From: Streptomyces sp. NRRL S-118
GTDB taxonomy: Bacteria > Actinomycetota > Actinomycetes > Streptomycetales > Streptomycetaceae
Length of the DNA stretch: 8,857 nt
Assembly: GCF_000716335.1 (NCBI RefSeq)
Contig: NZ_KL591035.1
Coordinates: 26,715 to 35,571 of the forward strand
Reading direction: 5' to 3'
The notes under the pieces were generated by a model. It worked only from the letters and a program-made list of their open reading frames with translations, was not told the origin of the DNA and made no database searches. Below, one piece after another: positions 1-6,132 of this stretch (the first letter of the stretch is position 1; every line of letters begins with the position of its first letter). A program made the position numbers and the translations under genes.

Positions 1-502
1 CCGCCGCGGTCTCGCTGACGCACAGGAACAGGTCGTTGCCCGGCTCCAGCCACGCCCGGTGCAGGGCGAAGTCGGTGACGAACACCGCGCACGGCACCCC
101 CAGCGTCCCCCGCCGCCGCATCCGGCCCGTGATCTGGCCGGCGAGGTGGAACGTCGAGACGACGACGTCCGGCCGCCATGCGGTGACGAGTGCGCCGAGG
201 CGCCGCTCGGCCAGCGCCGCCATCGGCGACACGTCCGGCCGCCGCCCGCGCGGAGCCGGCTCCTCCGCGGGACCGGGCGCCAGGAACACCGCGTAGATCA
301 GCTCGTACAGCCGGGGCACATGGCGCACCGTGAACCGGTAGAACGACCGCACCCCCGGCCCGGCACCGGGCGGCAGCAGCGTCAGCACGTCCCGTACGAG
401 CACGTCGTGGCCCGCCGCGCGCAGCCGCCGCGCCAGTTCGGCGGCGACCGTGTCGTGACCCGCCCCCATGCTCGCGCTGAGCACCATGCATCGCCGCCCC
501 AT
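1..502 (-). CDS. MGDG-synthase-like glycosyltransferase, N-terminal part (3' end runs off window)
   Basis: The reading frame is open from an ATG at 502 to the left edge, giving 167 residues with no stop. The start is fixed by GGAGG at 509-513, six bases upstream. The N-terminus has a nucleotide-sugar-transferase-like glycine loop (LSASMGAGHD, about residues 8-17) followed by a helix and GHDV. Further on are PDVVVSTFHLAGQ (about 111-123) and VPCAVFVTDFALHRAW (about 136-151), the pattern of the N-terminal acceptor-binding half of monogalactosyldiacylglycerol synthase and MurG-like (GT28) enzymes. The family moves a hexose or HexNAc from a nucleotide sugar to a membrane lipid at the inner membrane face; the actual sugar and lipid cannot be read here. 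The C-terminal nucleotide-sugar-binding half lies outside the window. It is divergent from the dehydrogenase-transporter-deacetylase operon, with 188 bp between the starts, so co-regulation is possible. Confidence 0.82.
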   Translation of the reverse strand, partial: MGRRCMVLSASMGAGHDTVAAELARRLRAAGHDVLVRDVLTLLPPGAGPGVRSFYRFTVRHVPRLYELIYAVFLAPGPAEEPAPRGRRPDVSPMAALAERRLGALVTAWRPDVVVSTFHLAGQITGRMRRRGTLGVPCAVFVTDFALHRAWLEPGNDLFLCVSETAA

Positions 503-562
503 GTGGCGCCTCCAGACGTCGGTGTCGGCGTACCTCCATCGTGTTCCGGCCGGCCGCGCTCC

Positions 563-579
563 GCGGCCCGGGGGGCCGC
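563..579. repeat. Perfect inverted repeat in divergent intergenic region
   Basis: Arms GCGGCCC (563-569) and GGGCCGC (573-579) are perfectly complementary with a three-base spacer. It lies between the divergent starts at 502 and 691. It could be an operator or an mRNA hairpin in a leader. With GC content this high, a 7-bp palindrome can arise by chance, so no function is assigned. Confidence 0.3.
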
Positions 580-640
580 CGAATCGGCCTGTTCGGGTGG
601 ATCGTGGGGCGCGTACAGGCTGTCGGGAGGCGAACGGGCG

Positions 641-668
641 GGAAACCAGGAGGCTGGAGGGGCACGTT
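641..668 (+). promoter_or_regulatory. Possible ECF-sigma-type promoter for the 691-3222 operon
   Basis: GGAAACC at 641-647 resembles the -35 element of extracytoplasmic-function sigma factors (GGAAC or AACC core). CGTT at 665-668, 17 bases further on, resembles their -10 element. Transcription would start only about 15 bases before the ATG at 691, leaving room for the GGAGG at 680-684. The match is short and rests on consensus resemblance alone. Confidence 0.2.
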
Positions 669-690
669 CCCCACACCCCGGAGGATGCTG

Positions 691-1452
691 ATGCCCCCGA
701 CAACCGCAGGGCCGGTCGCACTCGTCACGGGCGCGTCCTCCGGGATCGGCCAGGCCGTGGCCGAGCGCATCGCCACGGCGGGCGGCTGGCGTCTGCTGCT
801 CGGAGGGCGGGACGAGGAGCGGCTCGCCGCCGTCGCGAGCAGGACCGGCGGCACCCCGCTCGCCGCCGACCTGGGCGAGCGGACGGGTGCGGAACGGCTC
901 GCCGCTCAGGCCGTGGAGCTCGAGGGGCGGGTCGACGCGCTGGTCGCGGCGGCGGGCATCGGCTGGGCCGGGCCGTTCGTCGGGATGCCCCCCGACGCCA
1001 TCGACCGGCTGGTGGCGCTCAACCTGACCTCCGTGGTGCACCTGGTGCGGCTGGTGCTGCCGGGCATGGCGGAGCGCGGGGTGGGCCGGATCGTCATGAT
1101 CGGGTCCATGGCCGGCCGGGTCGGTGTCGCCAACGAAGCCGTGTACGCCGCGACGAAAGGGGCCCTGCTGGCCTTCGCGGAGAGCCTGCGCTACGAACTC
1201 GCCGGGACGCGCGTGCGCGTGACCGTCGTGCTGCCGGGCGCCGTCGAGACACCGTTCTTCGACCGCCGCGGAGTGCCGTACCACCGCGACCATCCGCGCC
1301 CGGTGCCCGCCGAACGGGTGGCCGAGACCGTCTGGCGCGCCCTCGAACGGGGCACGGAGGACGTCTACGTCCCCGGATGGCTCGCGATGCCCGCACGTCT
1401 GCAGGGCGCCCTCCCCGGCTTCTTCCGCGCCATGGCCAAGCGGTTCGGCTGA
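691..1452 (+). CDS. Short-chain dehydrogenase/reductase (classical SDR)
   Basis: A 253-residue protein, the usual length for a classical SDR, which reduces or oxidises a carbonyl/hydroxyl with NAD(P)(H) in the cytoplasm. The Rossmann cofactor loop TGASSGIG is at residues 13-20. An AAAG variant of the NNAG motif follows VDALV. The catalytic tetrad is complete: N111, S139, Y152 and K156 (YAATK), with PG at 182-183. The ATG at 691 is preferred over the in-frame ATG at 685 because GGAGG at 680-684 abuts 685 but sits six bases before 691. The frame is open further upstream to 541, but that extension has no SDR character. It is the first gene of an operon: its stop is four bases before the transporter GTG. 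The substrate is unknown; context suggests a sugar, lipid or fatty-acyl intermediate. Confidence 0.88.
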   Translation: MPPTTAGPVALVTGASSGIGQAVAERIATAGGWRLLLGGRDEERLAAVASRTGGTPLAADLGERTGAERLAAQAVELEGRVDALVAAAGIGWAGPFVGMPPDAIDRLVALNLTSVVHLVRLVLPGMAERGVGRIVMIGSMAGRVGVANEAVYAATKGALLAFAESLRYELAGTRVRVTVVLPGAVETPFFDRRGVPYHRDHPRPVPAERVAETVWRALERGTEDVYVPGWLAMPARLQGALPGFFRAMAKRFG

Positions 1453-1456
1453 GCCC

Positions 1457-2347
1457 GTGCTGGCACTGTCGATCCTCCTGGCGCTGCTCGCGGCGCTCGG
1501 CAATGCCGGCGCCTCGGTGCTCCAGCGGCGTGCGGCGGCCGACGTCGGCCCCGGACCGTCGCGGGCCCGCGGCGGCTGGATGGCCGGTCTGGTGCACCGG
1601 CGGGTGTGGGTGTGGGGCGCGGGCCTCCTCGCGGTCTCGGGCATCCTCCAGGCACTGGCCCTGGCCACCGGCCCGCTGTCCATCGTCCAGCCGGTCATGA
1701 GCACCGAGTTGATGTTCACACTGGTCGTCGGCAGCGTGGTGTTCCACCGCCGCCCCGACACGGCCACCCGGTGGGCCTTCGCCGCGATGGCGGTCGGCCT
1801 GGCCGCCTTCCTCGCGCTCGCGGACCCGTCGGGCGGCCGGGACACGGTGCCGGCCGCCGACTGGCTGTGGACCGGGATCGGGGTCGGCCTCTTCGTGCTC
1901 CTGATGATCGTCGTGTCGTTCCGGCTGTCGTCCGCGCCCCGGGCCGCCGTCCTCGGCACGGCCACCGCCACCGGCTTCTCCTGTACGGCCGCCCTGCTGA
2001 AGGACGCCCTCGGGCGGCTGCCGGACGGGATCGGCGCGGTCTTCACCACCTGGCAGCCGTACGCCGCCATGGGCGTGGGCCTCGCGAGCTTCGTCCTGCT
2101 CCAGGTGACCCTGCGGGCGGGCACCCTGGTGGCGTCCCAGCCCGCGATGACCCTCGGCGACGCGCTGCTGAGCGTGGTGCTCGGGGTGGCGCTGTTCGCC
2201 GAGAGGGTGCACCTCGGCTGGCGAGTGGTGTTCGAGGTGCTGGCCCTGGCGATCCTCACGGCCGGCTGCGTGCACCTGGCGCGCTCCCCGCTGGTGGGCG
2301 AGGAACCGGAGGAGAACGGCAAGGGAGGGAGGAAGTCGAAGTGGTGA
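1457..2347 (+). CDS. DMT-superfamily (EamA/NIPA-like) membrane transporter
   Basis: A 296-residue, strongly hydrophobic integral membrane protein. About nine transmembrane segments can be seen, at roughly residues 2-22, 51-70, 75-96, 105-122, 138-154, 164-182, 202-219, 229-247 and 256-273. The family usually has ten. The two halves look like the EamA duplication, and the opening LALLAALGNAGASVLQRRAA is typical of NIPA-like bacterial members. The tail after residue 280 is charged and probably cytoplasmic. The start is a GTG four bases after the dehydrogenase stop with no good ribosome site of its own, which suggests translational coupling; later starts would remove the first membrane segment. 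The 3' end overlaps the deacetylase start. Known DMT members move metabolites, cations or lipid-linked sugars. In this operon, export or flipping of a glycolipid precursor is an attractive inference, not a demonstrated role. Confidence 0.82.
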   Translation: MLALSILLALLAALGNAGASVLQRRAAADVGPGPSRARGGWMAGLVHRRVWVWGAGLLAVSGILQALALATGPLSIVQPVMSTELMFTLVVGSVVFHRRPDTATRWAFAAMAVGLAAFLALADPSGGRDTVPAADWLWTGIGVGLFVLLMIVVSFRLSSAPRAAVLGTATATGFSCTAALLKDALGRLPDGIGAVFTTWQPYAAMGVGLASFVLLQVTLRAGTLVASQPAMTLGDALLSVVLGVALFAERVHLGWRVVFEVLALAILTAGCVHLARSPLVGEEPEENGKGGRKSKW

Positions 2348-2490
2348 ACCGTGAGGTGGTGGGCGGGCTGGTGGTGAACCGTGACGTGGTGCGCGGGGGC
2401 GGGCTGAACCGTGAGGTGGCGCGGGGGCCGGTGGCCGGCCGTGCGGCGGCCCGTGCGGGCGTGACCCGTGGGTCCGTGGCCCGTCGCACC
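2341..2490 (+). repeat. Decayed 30-bp tandem repeat at the deacetylase N-terminus
   Basis: Five consecutive 30-bp units begin at 2341, 2371, 2401, 2431 and 2461. The first three are clearly related: each has TGAACCGTGA at the same place (from 2345, 2375 and 2405) and a following GTGG. Units four and five keep only the pattern. In protein they read VVNREVVGGL, VVNRDVVRGG, GLNREVARGP, VAGRAAARAG and VTRGSVARRT. The period is a multiple of three, so copy changes would keep the frame. Units one and two begin with two GTG codons and units four and five with one. Confidence 0.8.
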
Positions 2491-3222
2491 GTGCGCGTTC
2501 CCGCCGTCGCCCGGGGCGTCGCGGCCGTGTCGCTCGCCGCGGCGGCAGGGCACATCGGGCCCGCCGCCACCTGGCTGCCCGGGCCGCGCGGGCGCCTGTG
2601 GCCGCTGCTCGACGGACGCGGCGACCCGGCGCGCGTCGCGCTCACCTTCGACGACGGGCCGGACCCGGACAGTACGCCCCGCTTCCTGCGCACCCTGGAC
2701 GAACTCTCCGTCCGCGCCACCTTCTTCGTGCTGGGGGAGCGGCTGGCGCGCCACCCGGAGCTGGGGCGGCGGATCGCCGCCGAGGGCCACGAACTGGCCG
2801 TCCACGGCTGGCGGCACGACCGCCCCTGGTGGCCCCGGCCGGTGCGCGACCACCGCGACCTCGCGCGCACCGCCGGCCTCGTGGCGGAGGCCGCGGGGAG
2901 CAGGCCCCTGTGGTACCGGCCCGCCTACGGCATCCTGACCGGCGGACGATGGGCCGCCGCTCGCGCCGCCGGGCTGCGGCCGGTGCTCTGGTCGGCGTGG
3001 GGGCGCGACTGGACGCCCGACGCCACCCCCGACAGCGTCCTCGTCGAGGTGACGCGGACGCTGCGCGGCGGGGCCACGGTGCTGCTCCACGACTCCGACG
3101 TGGCGAGCGCCCCGGGCTCGTGGCGCGCCGCGCTCGGCGCGCTGCCCGGACTCGTCGCGGTGTGCCGCGCGTACGGCCTGACCGTGGGCCGCCTCGCCGA
3201 CCACGGACTGCCGGCCGCCTGA
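2341..3222 (+). CDS. NodB-type polysaccharide deacetylase
   Basis: A 293-residue carbohydrate esterase family 4 protein, which removes N- or O-acetyl groups from sugars using a divalent metal. The NodB motifs are in order: TFDDGP (102-107, D104 base and D105 metal ligand), HGWRH (H155 and H159 metal ligands), RPAY (193-196, a variant of RPPY), WGRDW (about residue 221-225) and LLHDS (248-252, H250 catalytic). Residues 51-75 form a short hydrophobic segment after an ARR sequence, which could be a membrane anchor or signal, so the enzyme may act outside the membrane. The start at GTG 2341 has GGAGG at 2328-2332 eight bases upstream and overlaps the transporter stop; GTG 2344 would give a GTGA overlap. 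The first 50 residues are a decayed ten-residue repeat with several in-frame GTG codons, so a start as late as 2461 cannot be excluded. Confidence 0.87.
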   Translation: MVNREVVGGLVVNRDVVRGGGLNREVARGPVAGRAAARAGVTRGSVARRTVRVPAVARGVAAVSLAAAAGHIGPAATWLPGPRGRLWPLLDGRGDPARVALTFDDGPDPDSTPRFLRTLDELSVRATFFVLGERLARHPELGRRIAAEGHELAVHGWRHDRPWWPRPVRDHRDLARTAGLVAEAAGSRPLWYRPAYGILTGGRWAAARAAGLRPVLWSAWGRDWTPDATPDSVLVEVTRTLRGGATVLLHDSDVASAPGSWRAALGALPGLVAVCRAYGLTVGRLADHGLPAA

Positions 3223-3239
3223 CCGGGGGAAACGACAGC

Positions 3240-3780
3240 GTGTCGGATCCCGGCGCGGCGGCCCCCACACGCCCTGCCGTCGCCGAGGGTCCCGCGCGGC
3301 GCGCGGCTTTCGAGGGTCCCGCGCCGCCGGGTGCTCCCGAGGGTCCCGCGCGGCGCGCCGCTCCTGCGGGGCGCCGCGGCCGGTCCGCCACGCGGGTGCC
3401 GGTACGACCGCTGCCGCGTCGCGCACGGGTGTCGCGGCCGTCACCGTCCCGGTGCGGTCGGCGGAGCGTGAGGCTGCCGGGCGTGTCCCCCCGGCGGCGC
3501 GCCCCACGCGCTGCCGCTGAGCCGGCCGGAGCAGGAGGCCCTGAGCGCCGCCCTGCTGCGGGGCGACCGCCGGCGCTTCGTACCGGCGGCGGGCCCGCGC
3601 TCCGGCCGAGGCGGCGCCGGGGGCGGTGTCGCGGCGGTCCCGACCGCCGCGGCCGCCTTGCGGGCCACCGAGCGGCGGGTCGCCGCCGCCCTGCTGGTCC
3701 CGACGGGTGACGCCACCCGTGCGTCGGGCCGTGTCCACGCGCCGCGCCCGCCGGCCGCCTGGCAGAGTCGGCTCCGTTAA
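3240..3780 (+). pseudogene. Frame-disrupted coding remnant of unknown function
   Basis: This fills most of the 657 bp between the deacetylase and the methyltransferase. A GTG at 3240, behind a weak GGGGGA, opens a frame to a stop at 3710, but the best coding character moves between frames. The first part (3240 to about 3370) reads as an Ala/Pro/Gly-rich protein with nine-residue repeats. About 3371-3490 reads best one frame over (TGVAAVTVPVRSAEREAAG). From about 3490 to the TAA at 3778-3780 a third frame has near-uniform G/C third positions and a plausible helical stretch (LPLSRPEQEALSAALLRGD). Adding one base to the C-run at 3487-3492 would join the last two segments. I do not recognise the family. 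A sequencing error in the homopolymer is as possible as a true pseudogene, and the region may simply be non-coding. Confidence 0.35.
3285..3365 (+). repeat. Three 27-bp tandem repeats
   Basis: Units at 3285-3311, 3312-3338 and 3339-3365 each begin with GAGGGTCCCGCGC. Units one and three are nearly identical (GAGGGTCCCGCGCGGCGCGC), and the middle one diverges in its second half. In the frame that starts at 3240 they read EGPARRAAF, EGPAPPGAP and EGPARRAAP. The period is a multiple of three, which suggests the region was once, or still is, translated. Confidence 0.85.
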
Positions 3781-3816
3781 CTCCAAGCGCCCCGCCTTCA
3801 TGGGGCTGCTGGGTCG

Positions 3817-3849
3817 GGCCCCCGCGGCGGCCACCACCGCCCGGGGGCC
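3817..3849 (+). terminator. Strong hairpin upstream of the methyltransferase
   Basis: Arms GGCCCCCG (3817-3824) and CGGGGGCC (3842-3849) pair perfectly. Inside them GGCGG (3826-3830) pairs with CCGCC (3837-3841) around a six-base loop, with one bulged C at 3825. The stem is followed by TTGCCTTGG rather than a clean T-tract. It could end transcription arriving from the deacetylase operon, or be a leader structure 30 bases before the methyltransferase ATG. Confidence 0.5.
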
Positions 3850-3879
3850 TTGCCTTGGGCCGAGGGAGGGCTGACGAAG

Positions 3880-4953
3880 ATGGTGACGGAATCCGCAGTG
3901 CCGGACCCGGAGAAGCAGCAGGCGTTCGCGGCCCGGGTGGTCGAGGTCCTCAACGACGCCTCCCTCGCCCTGTTCACCAGCGTCGGCCACCAGACCGGCC
4001 TGTTCGACACCATGAGCACCCTGCCGCCCGCCACCAGCCGGGACATCGCCGCGGCGGCCGGGCTCGACGAGCGGTACGTGCGCGAATGGCTCGGCGGCAT
4101 GGTCGTGGGCGGCTTCGTCGAGTACGACCCCGGCACGGCGACGTACCGCCTCCCGCCCGAGCACGCCGCTTCCCTCACCACGGCGGCGGGGCCCGACAAC
4201 ATGGCCGGGATCATGCAGTACGTCGCGCTGATGGGCGAGGTCGAGCAGCAGGTCGTCCGGTGCTTCCGCACCGGCGGCGGCGTACCGTACTCCGCCTACC
4301 CCCGCTTCCAGGCCCTCCAGGCCCAGGAGAGCGCCCGCGTGTACGACATCGCGCTCGTGGACGTCATCATGCCGCTCGCCCCGGGCGCCGTGGAGCGGCT
4401 GCGGGACGGCATCGACGTCCTGGACGTGGGGACGGGCCAGGGCCACGCGCCGGTCGTCCTGGCCCGCGCCTTCCCGCGCAGCCGGTTCCACGCGCTGGAC
4501 CGGTCCGAGGACGGCATCGCCGCGGGGCGCGCGGAGGCCGCCCGGCTGGGCCTGGACAACGTCACCTTCATGGTCGGCGACTCGACGGACATCCCCGGCA
4601 CGTACGACCTCATCACCGCCTTCGACGTGATCCACGACGTCGCCGAGCCGGGCCCCACGCTGGCGGCCGTCGCCGCCGCGCTCCGCGAGGACGGCACCTT
4701 CCTGATGGGCGACATCGCCGCGTCCAGCAAGCTGGAGGAGAACCTCGACCACCCCTGGGGCCCCGCCCTGTTCGGGTTCTCGCTCTTCTACTGCATGACC
4801 ACCTCGCTCAGCACCGGCGGCGCCGGACTCGGCACGGTGTGGGGCGAACAGACCGCCCGCCGCATGCTGGCCGAGGCGGGCTTCACCGAGGTCGCGACGC
4901 GCTCCGTCGAGGGCGATCCGCTGAACCTCTACTACGTGGCGCACAAGCGCTGA
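3880..4953 (+). CDS. SAM-dependent methyltransferase with N-terminal winged helix (Rv2258c-like)
   Basis: A 357-residue protein, close in length to the mycobacterial Rv2258c family (about 350). The N-terminal 100 residues look like a winged helix (ATSRDIAAAAGLDERYVREW, 51-70, then a short wing), which in related O-methyltransferases serves dimerisation or substrate binding rather than DNA binding. The Rossmann methyltransferase domain follows. Motif I DVGTGQG is at 182-188, the acidic end of strand 2 is D207, GDS is at 233-235, and FDVIHDV is at 248-254. ATG 3880 is chosen because GGAGG at 3865-3869 lies ten bases upstream; the frame is open to a TTG at 3850, but that part falls within the hairpin region. 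The gene stands alone, flanked by hairpins on both sides, so it is probably its own transcript. The methyl acceptor is unknown, likely a small molecule. Confidence 0.85.
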   Translation: MVTESAVPDPEKQQAFAARVVEVLNDASLALFTSVGHQTGLFDTMSTLPPATSRDIAAAAGLDERYVREWLGGMVVGGFVEYDPGTATYRLPPEHAASLTTAAGPDNMAGIMQYVALMGEVEQQVVRCFRTGGGVPYSAYPRFQALQAQESARVYDIALVDVIMPLAPGAVERLRDGIDVLDVGTGQGHAPVVLARAFPRSRFHALDRSEDGIAAGRAEAARLGLDNVTFMVGDSTDIPGTYDLITAFDVIHDVAEPGPTLAAVAAALREDGTFLMGDIAASSKLEENLDHPWGPALFGFSLFYCMTTSLSTGGAGLGTVWGEQTARRMLAEAGFTEVATRSVEGDPLNLYYVAHKR

Positions 4954-4954
4954 C

Positions 4955-5019
4955 GGCCCCCGCCGTCCCGCACTTCCGTGACCGCCGGATTCCAGCACCC
5001 GGCGGGGGCCGGTGCGGGA
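4955..5019. terminator. Long inverted repeat between convergent genes, probable bidirectional terminator
   Basis: GGCCCCCGCCG (4955-4965) and CGGCGGGGGCC (5000-5010) form a perfect 11-bp stem beginning two bases after the methyltransferase stop. A competing stem pairs TCCCGCAC (4966-4973) with GTGCGGGA (5012-5019). A small further hairpin, GGAGG (5033-5037) with CCTCC (5044-5048), lies closer to the end of the leftward peptidase gene. No T-tract follows, as is common in high-GC actinomycetes. The position between two converging genes fits a terminator for both. Confidence 0.65.
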
Positions 5020-5060
5020 GGACCGGCCGGCCGGAGGACGCGGCCTCCTTCGTGTGCCCG

Positions 5061-6122
5061 TCAGACGAAGTTCACGTCCGCCCGTTCCAGCAGCGGGTCC
5101 TCGACCATCTGCCACAGCGGTACCGCGTAGTTGCCGAAGCCGTAGCGGCCGCCGAAGTGGAGGCCGAGGACGCGGTGGTCGGTGAGGTCGAGGACGGGGG
5201 AGCCGCTGTTGCCGCCCAGGGTGGAGCAGTCGTGCTTCATCACGTCCTGCTCGGGGGCGAGCCCGGTCGCGGTACCCGGCTGGAGGCGCTTGACGTTGTA
5301 GACGTCCATGAAGATCCGGCGCATCGACTCCGGTTCGTTGCGCCTGCCGTCCCACGCCGGGTAACCCACGCAGTACACCGGATGCCCCGGGAGGTCGGCC
5401 GGCGCGTCCGCCGCCACCGCCAGCGGAGTCGGCAGGCCCTCCGCGCCGTCACCGGGGGCGATCCGCAGCAGCGCCATGTCGGCCTCCGGGTGGATGCCCA
5501 CCACCTCCGTGACCTCGTACGCGGCGCCACCGCCGGGCAGCGCCCCGAACTCCTCCGCCGTGTCCAGCTGCGCCGCCATGCCGTGCTGGAAGCCCCACCC
5601 GCCGCCGTCGGACCGCGCGAACTCCACCGCCACATGACGGTTCGTCATGACCACATCGGCGCCGACGAGGAAGGCGGTACCGACCCAGTCGAGGCTGACG
5701 TGCCCGGTGACCTCCACCCGGCCGACGCGGGCGAGCGTCTCCCGGATCGCGGCGCGGTGGCCGTCCAGGACCGCCCAGTCGCCCGCCTGGGACGCGAAGT
5801 CCGACCCCTGCACGAGGATCGCGGGCCTGCCTTCGAGCAGGACGATCGCCTCCAGGCCGAACGACTCGTCACCGGTGAGCTCGTCCCCGCGCCCCTCGGC
5901 GAGCTTCTCCAGGCCGTCGGCGCCCGCCGACAGCACCCTGGCCCGCTCCTGCTCGGCGAAGTGCGCGATCTGGCCCGCGGGCTGCTCCTCCGGCGCGAGC
6001 TCCTGCGCCGATTCGGGCACCTCCCGTGCCAGTCCTTCCCGTACGCGCCCGGCGACGGCGCGCAGGTCCGTGAAGACCCGCTCGGCGTCGGTGGCCACGG
6101 GTGACCTGTTCCGGCCTGTCAT
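5061..6122 (-). CDS. Cytoplasmic trypsin-like serine peptidase (third gene of operon)
   Basis: A 353-residue S1/V8-like chymotrypsin-fold peptidase that should cut proteins. The catalytic triad is intact: H163 (MTNRHV), D215 (HPEADMALL) and S306 (LGGNSGSPV). There is no signal peptide or membrane segment, so it should act inside the cell, unlike most secreted actinomycete trypsins. The first 85 residues are Glu/Ala-rich and probably helical. They are followed by GLEAIVLLEGRPAILVQ (89-105), a W-x-x-L segment and GRVEV just before the protease core; I take this as a family-specific pre-domain. ATG 6122 is chosen over the upstream open frame to 6191, because GAGGAG sits six bases before it and the upstream part overlaps the previous gene. 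It begins ten bases after the stop of the other peptidase gene. Cleavage specificity cannot be read. Confidence 0.85.
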   Translation of the reverse strand: MTGRNRSPVATDAERVFTDLRAVAGRVREGLAREVPESAQELAPEEQPAGQIAHFAEQERARVLSAGADGLEKLAEGRGDELTGDESFGLEAIVLLEGRPAILVQGSDFASQAGDWAVLDGHRAAIRETLARVGRVEVTGHVSLDWVGTAFLVGADVVMTNRHVAVEFARSDGGGWGFQHGMAAQLDTAEEFGALPGGGAAYEVTEVVGIHPEADMALLRIAPGDGAEGLPTPLAVAADAPADLPGHPVYCVGYPAWDGRRNEPESMRRIFMDVYNVKRLQPGTATGLAPEQDVMKHDCSTLGGNSGSPVLDLTDHRVLGLHFGGRYGFGNYAVPLWQMVEDPLLERADVNFV

Positions 6123-6132
6123 CTGCGTCTCC

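Noticed and set aside
541..690. Upstream extension of the dehydrogenase to an in-frame ATG at 541
   Set aside because: The added 50 residues do not resemble an SDR N-terminus, and the well-spaced GGAGG points to 691.
3703..3720. Seven-bp hairpin ACGGGTG/CACCCGT
   Set aside because: It lies inside the putative coding remnant, is short for this GC content and has no T-tract, so it is not called as a terminator.
3800..3874. A 24-codon open frame ending five bases before the methyltransferase ATG, possible leader peptide
   Set aside because: No ribosome binding site precedes its ATG, it runs through the hairpin, and it has no run of regulatory codons.
3780..3879. Possible SAM or SAH riboswitch ahead of the methyltransferase
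   Set aside because: Only a simple GC-rich hairpin is visible; no pseudoknot or conserved riboswitch core could be recognised.
382..5355. A very long open frame of 1657 codons on the minus strand
   Set aside because: It lies antisense to the dehydrogenase, transporter, deacetylase and methyltransferase genes. Its translation is Arg/Gly/Pro-rich with no domain pattern, and long antisense frames are expected opposite high-GC genes.
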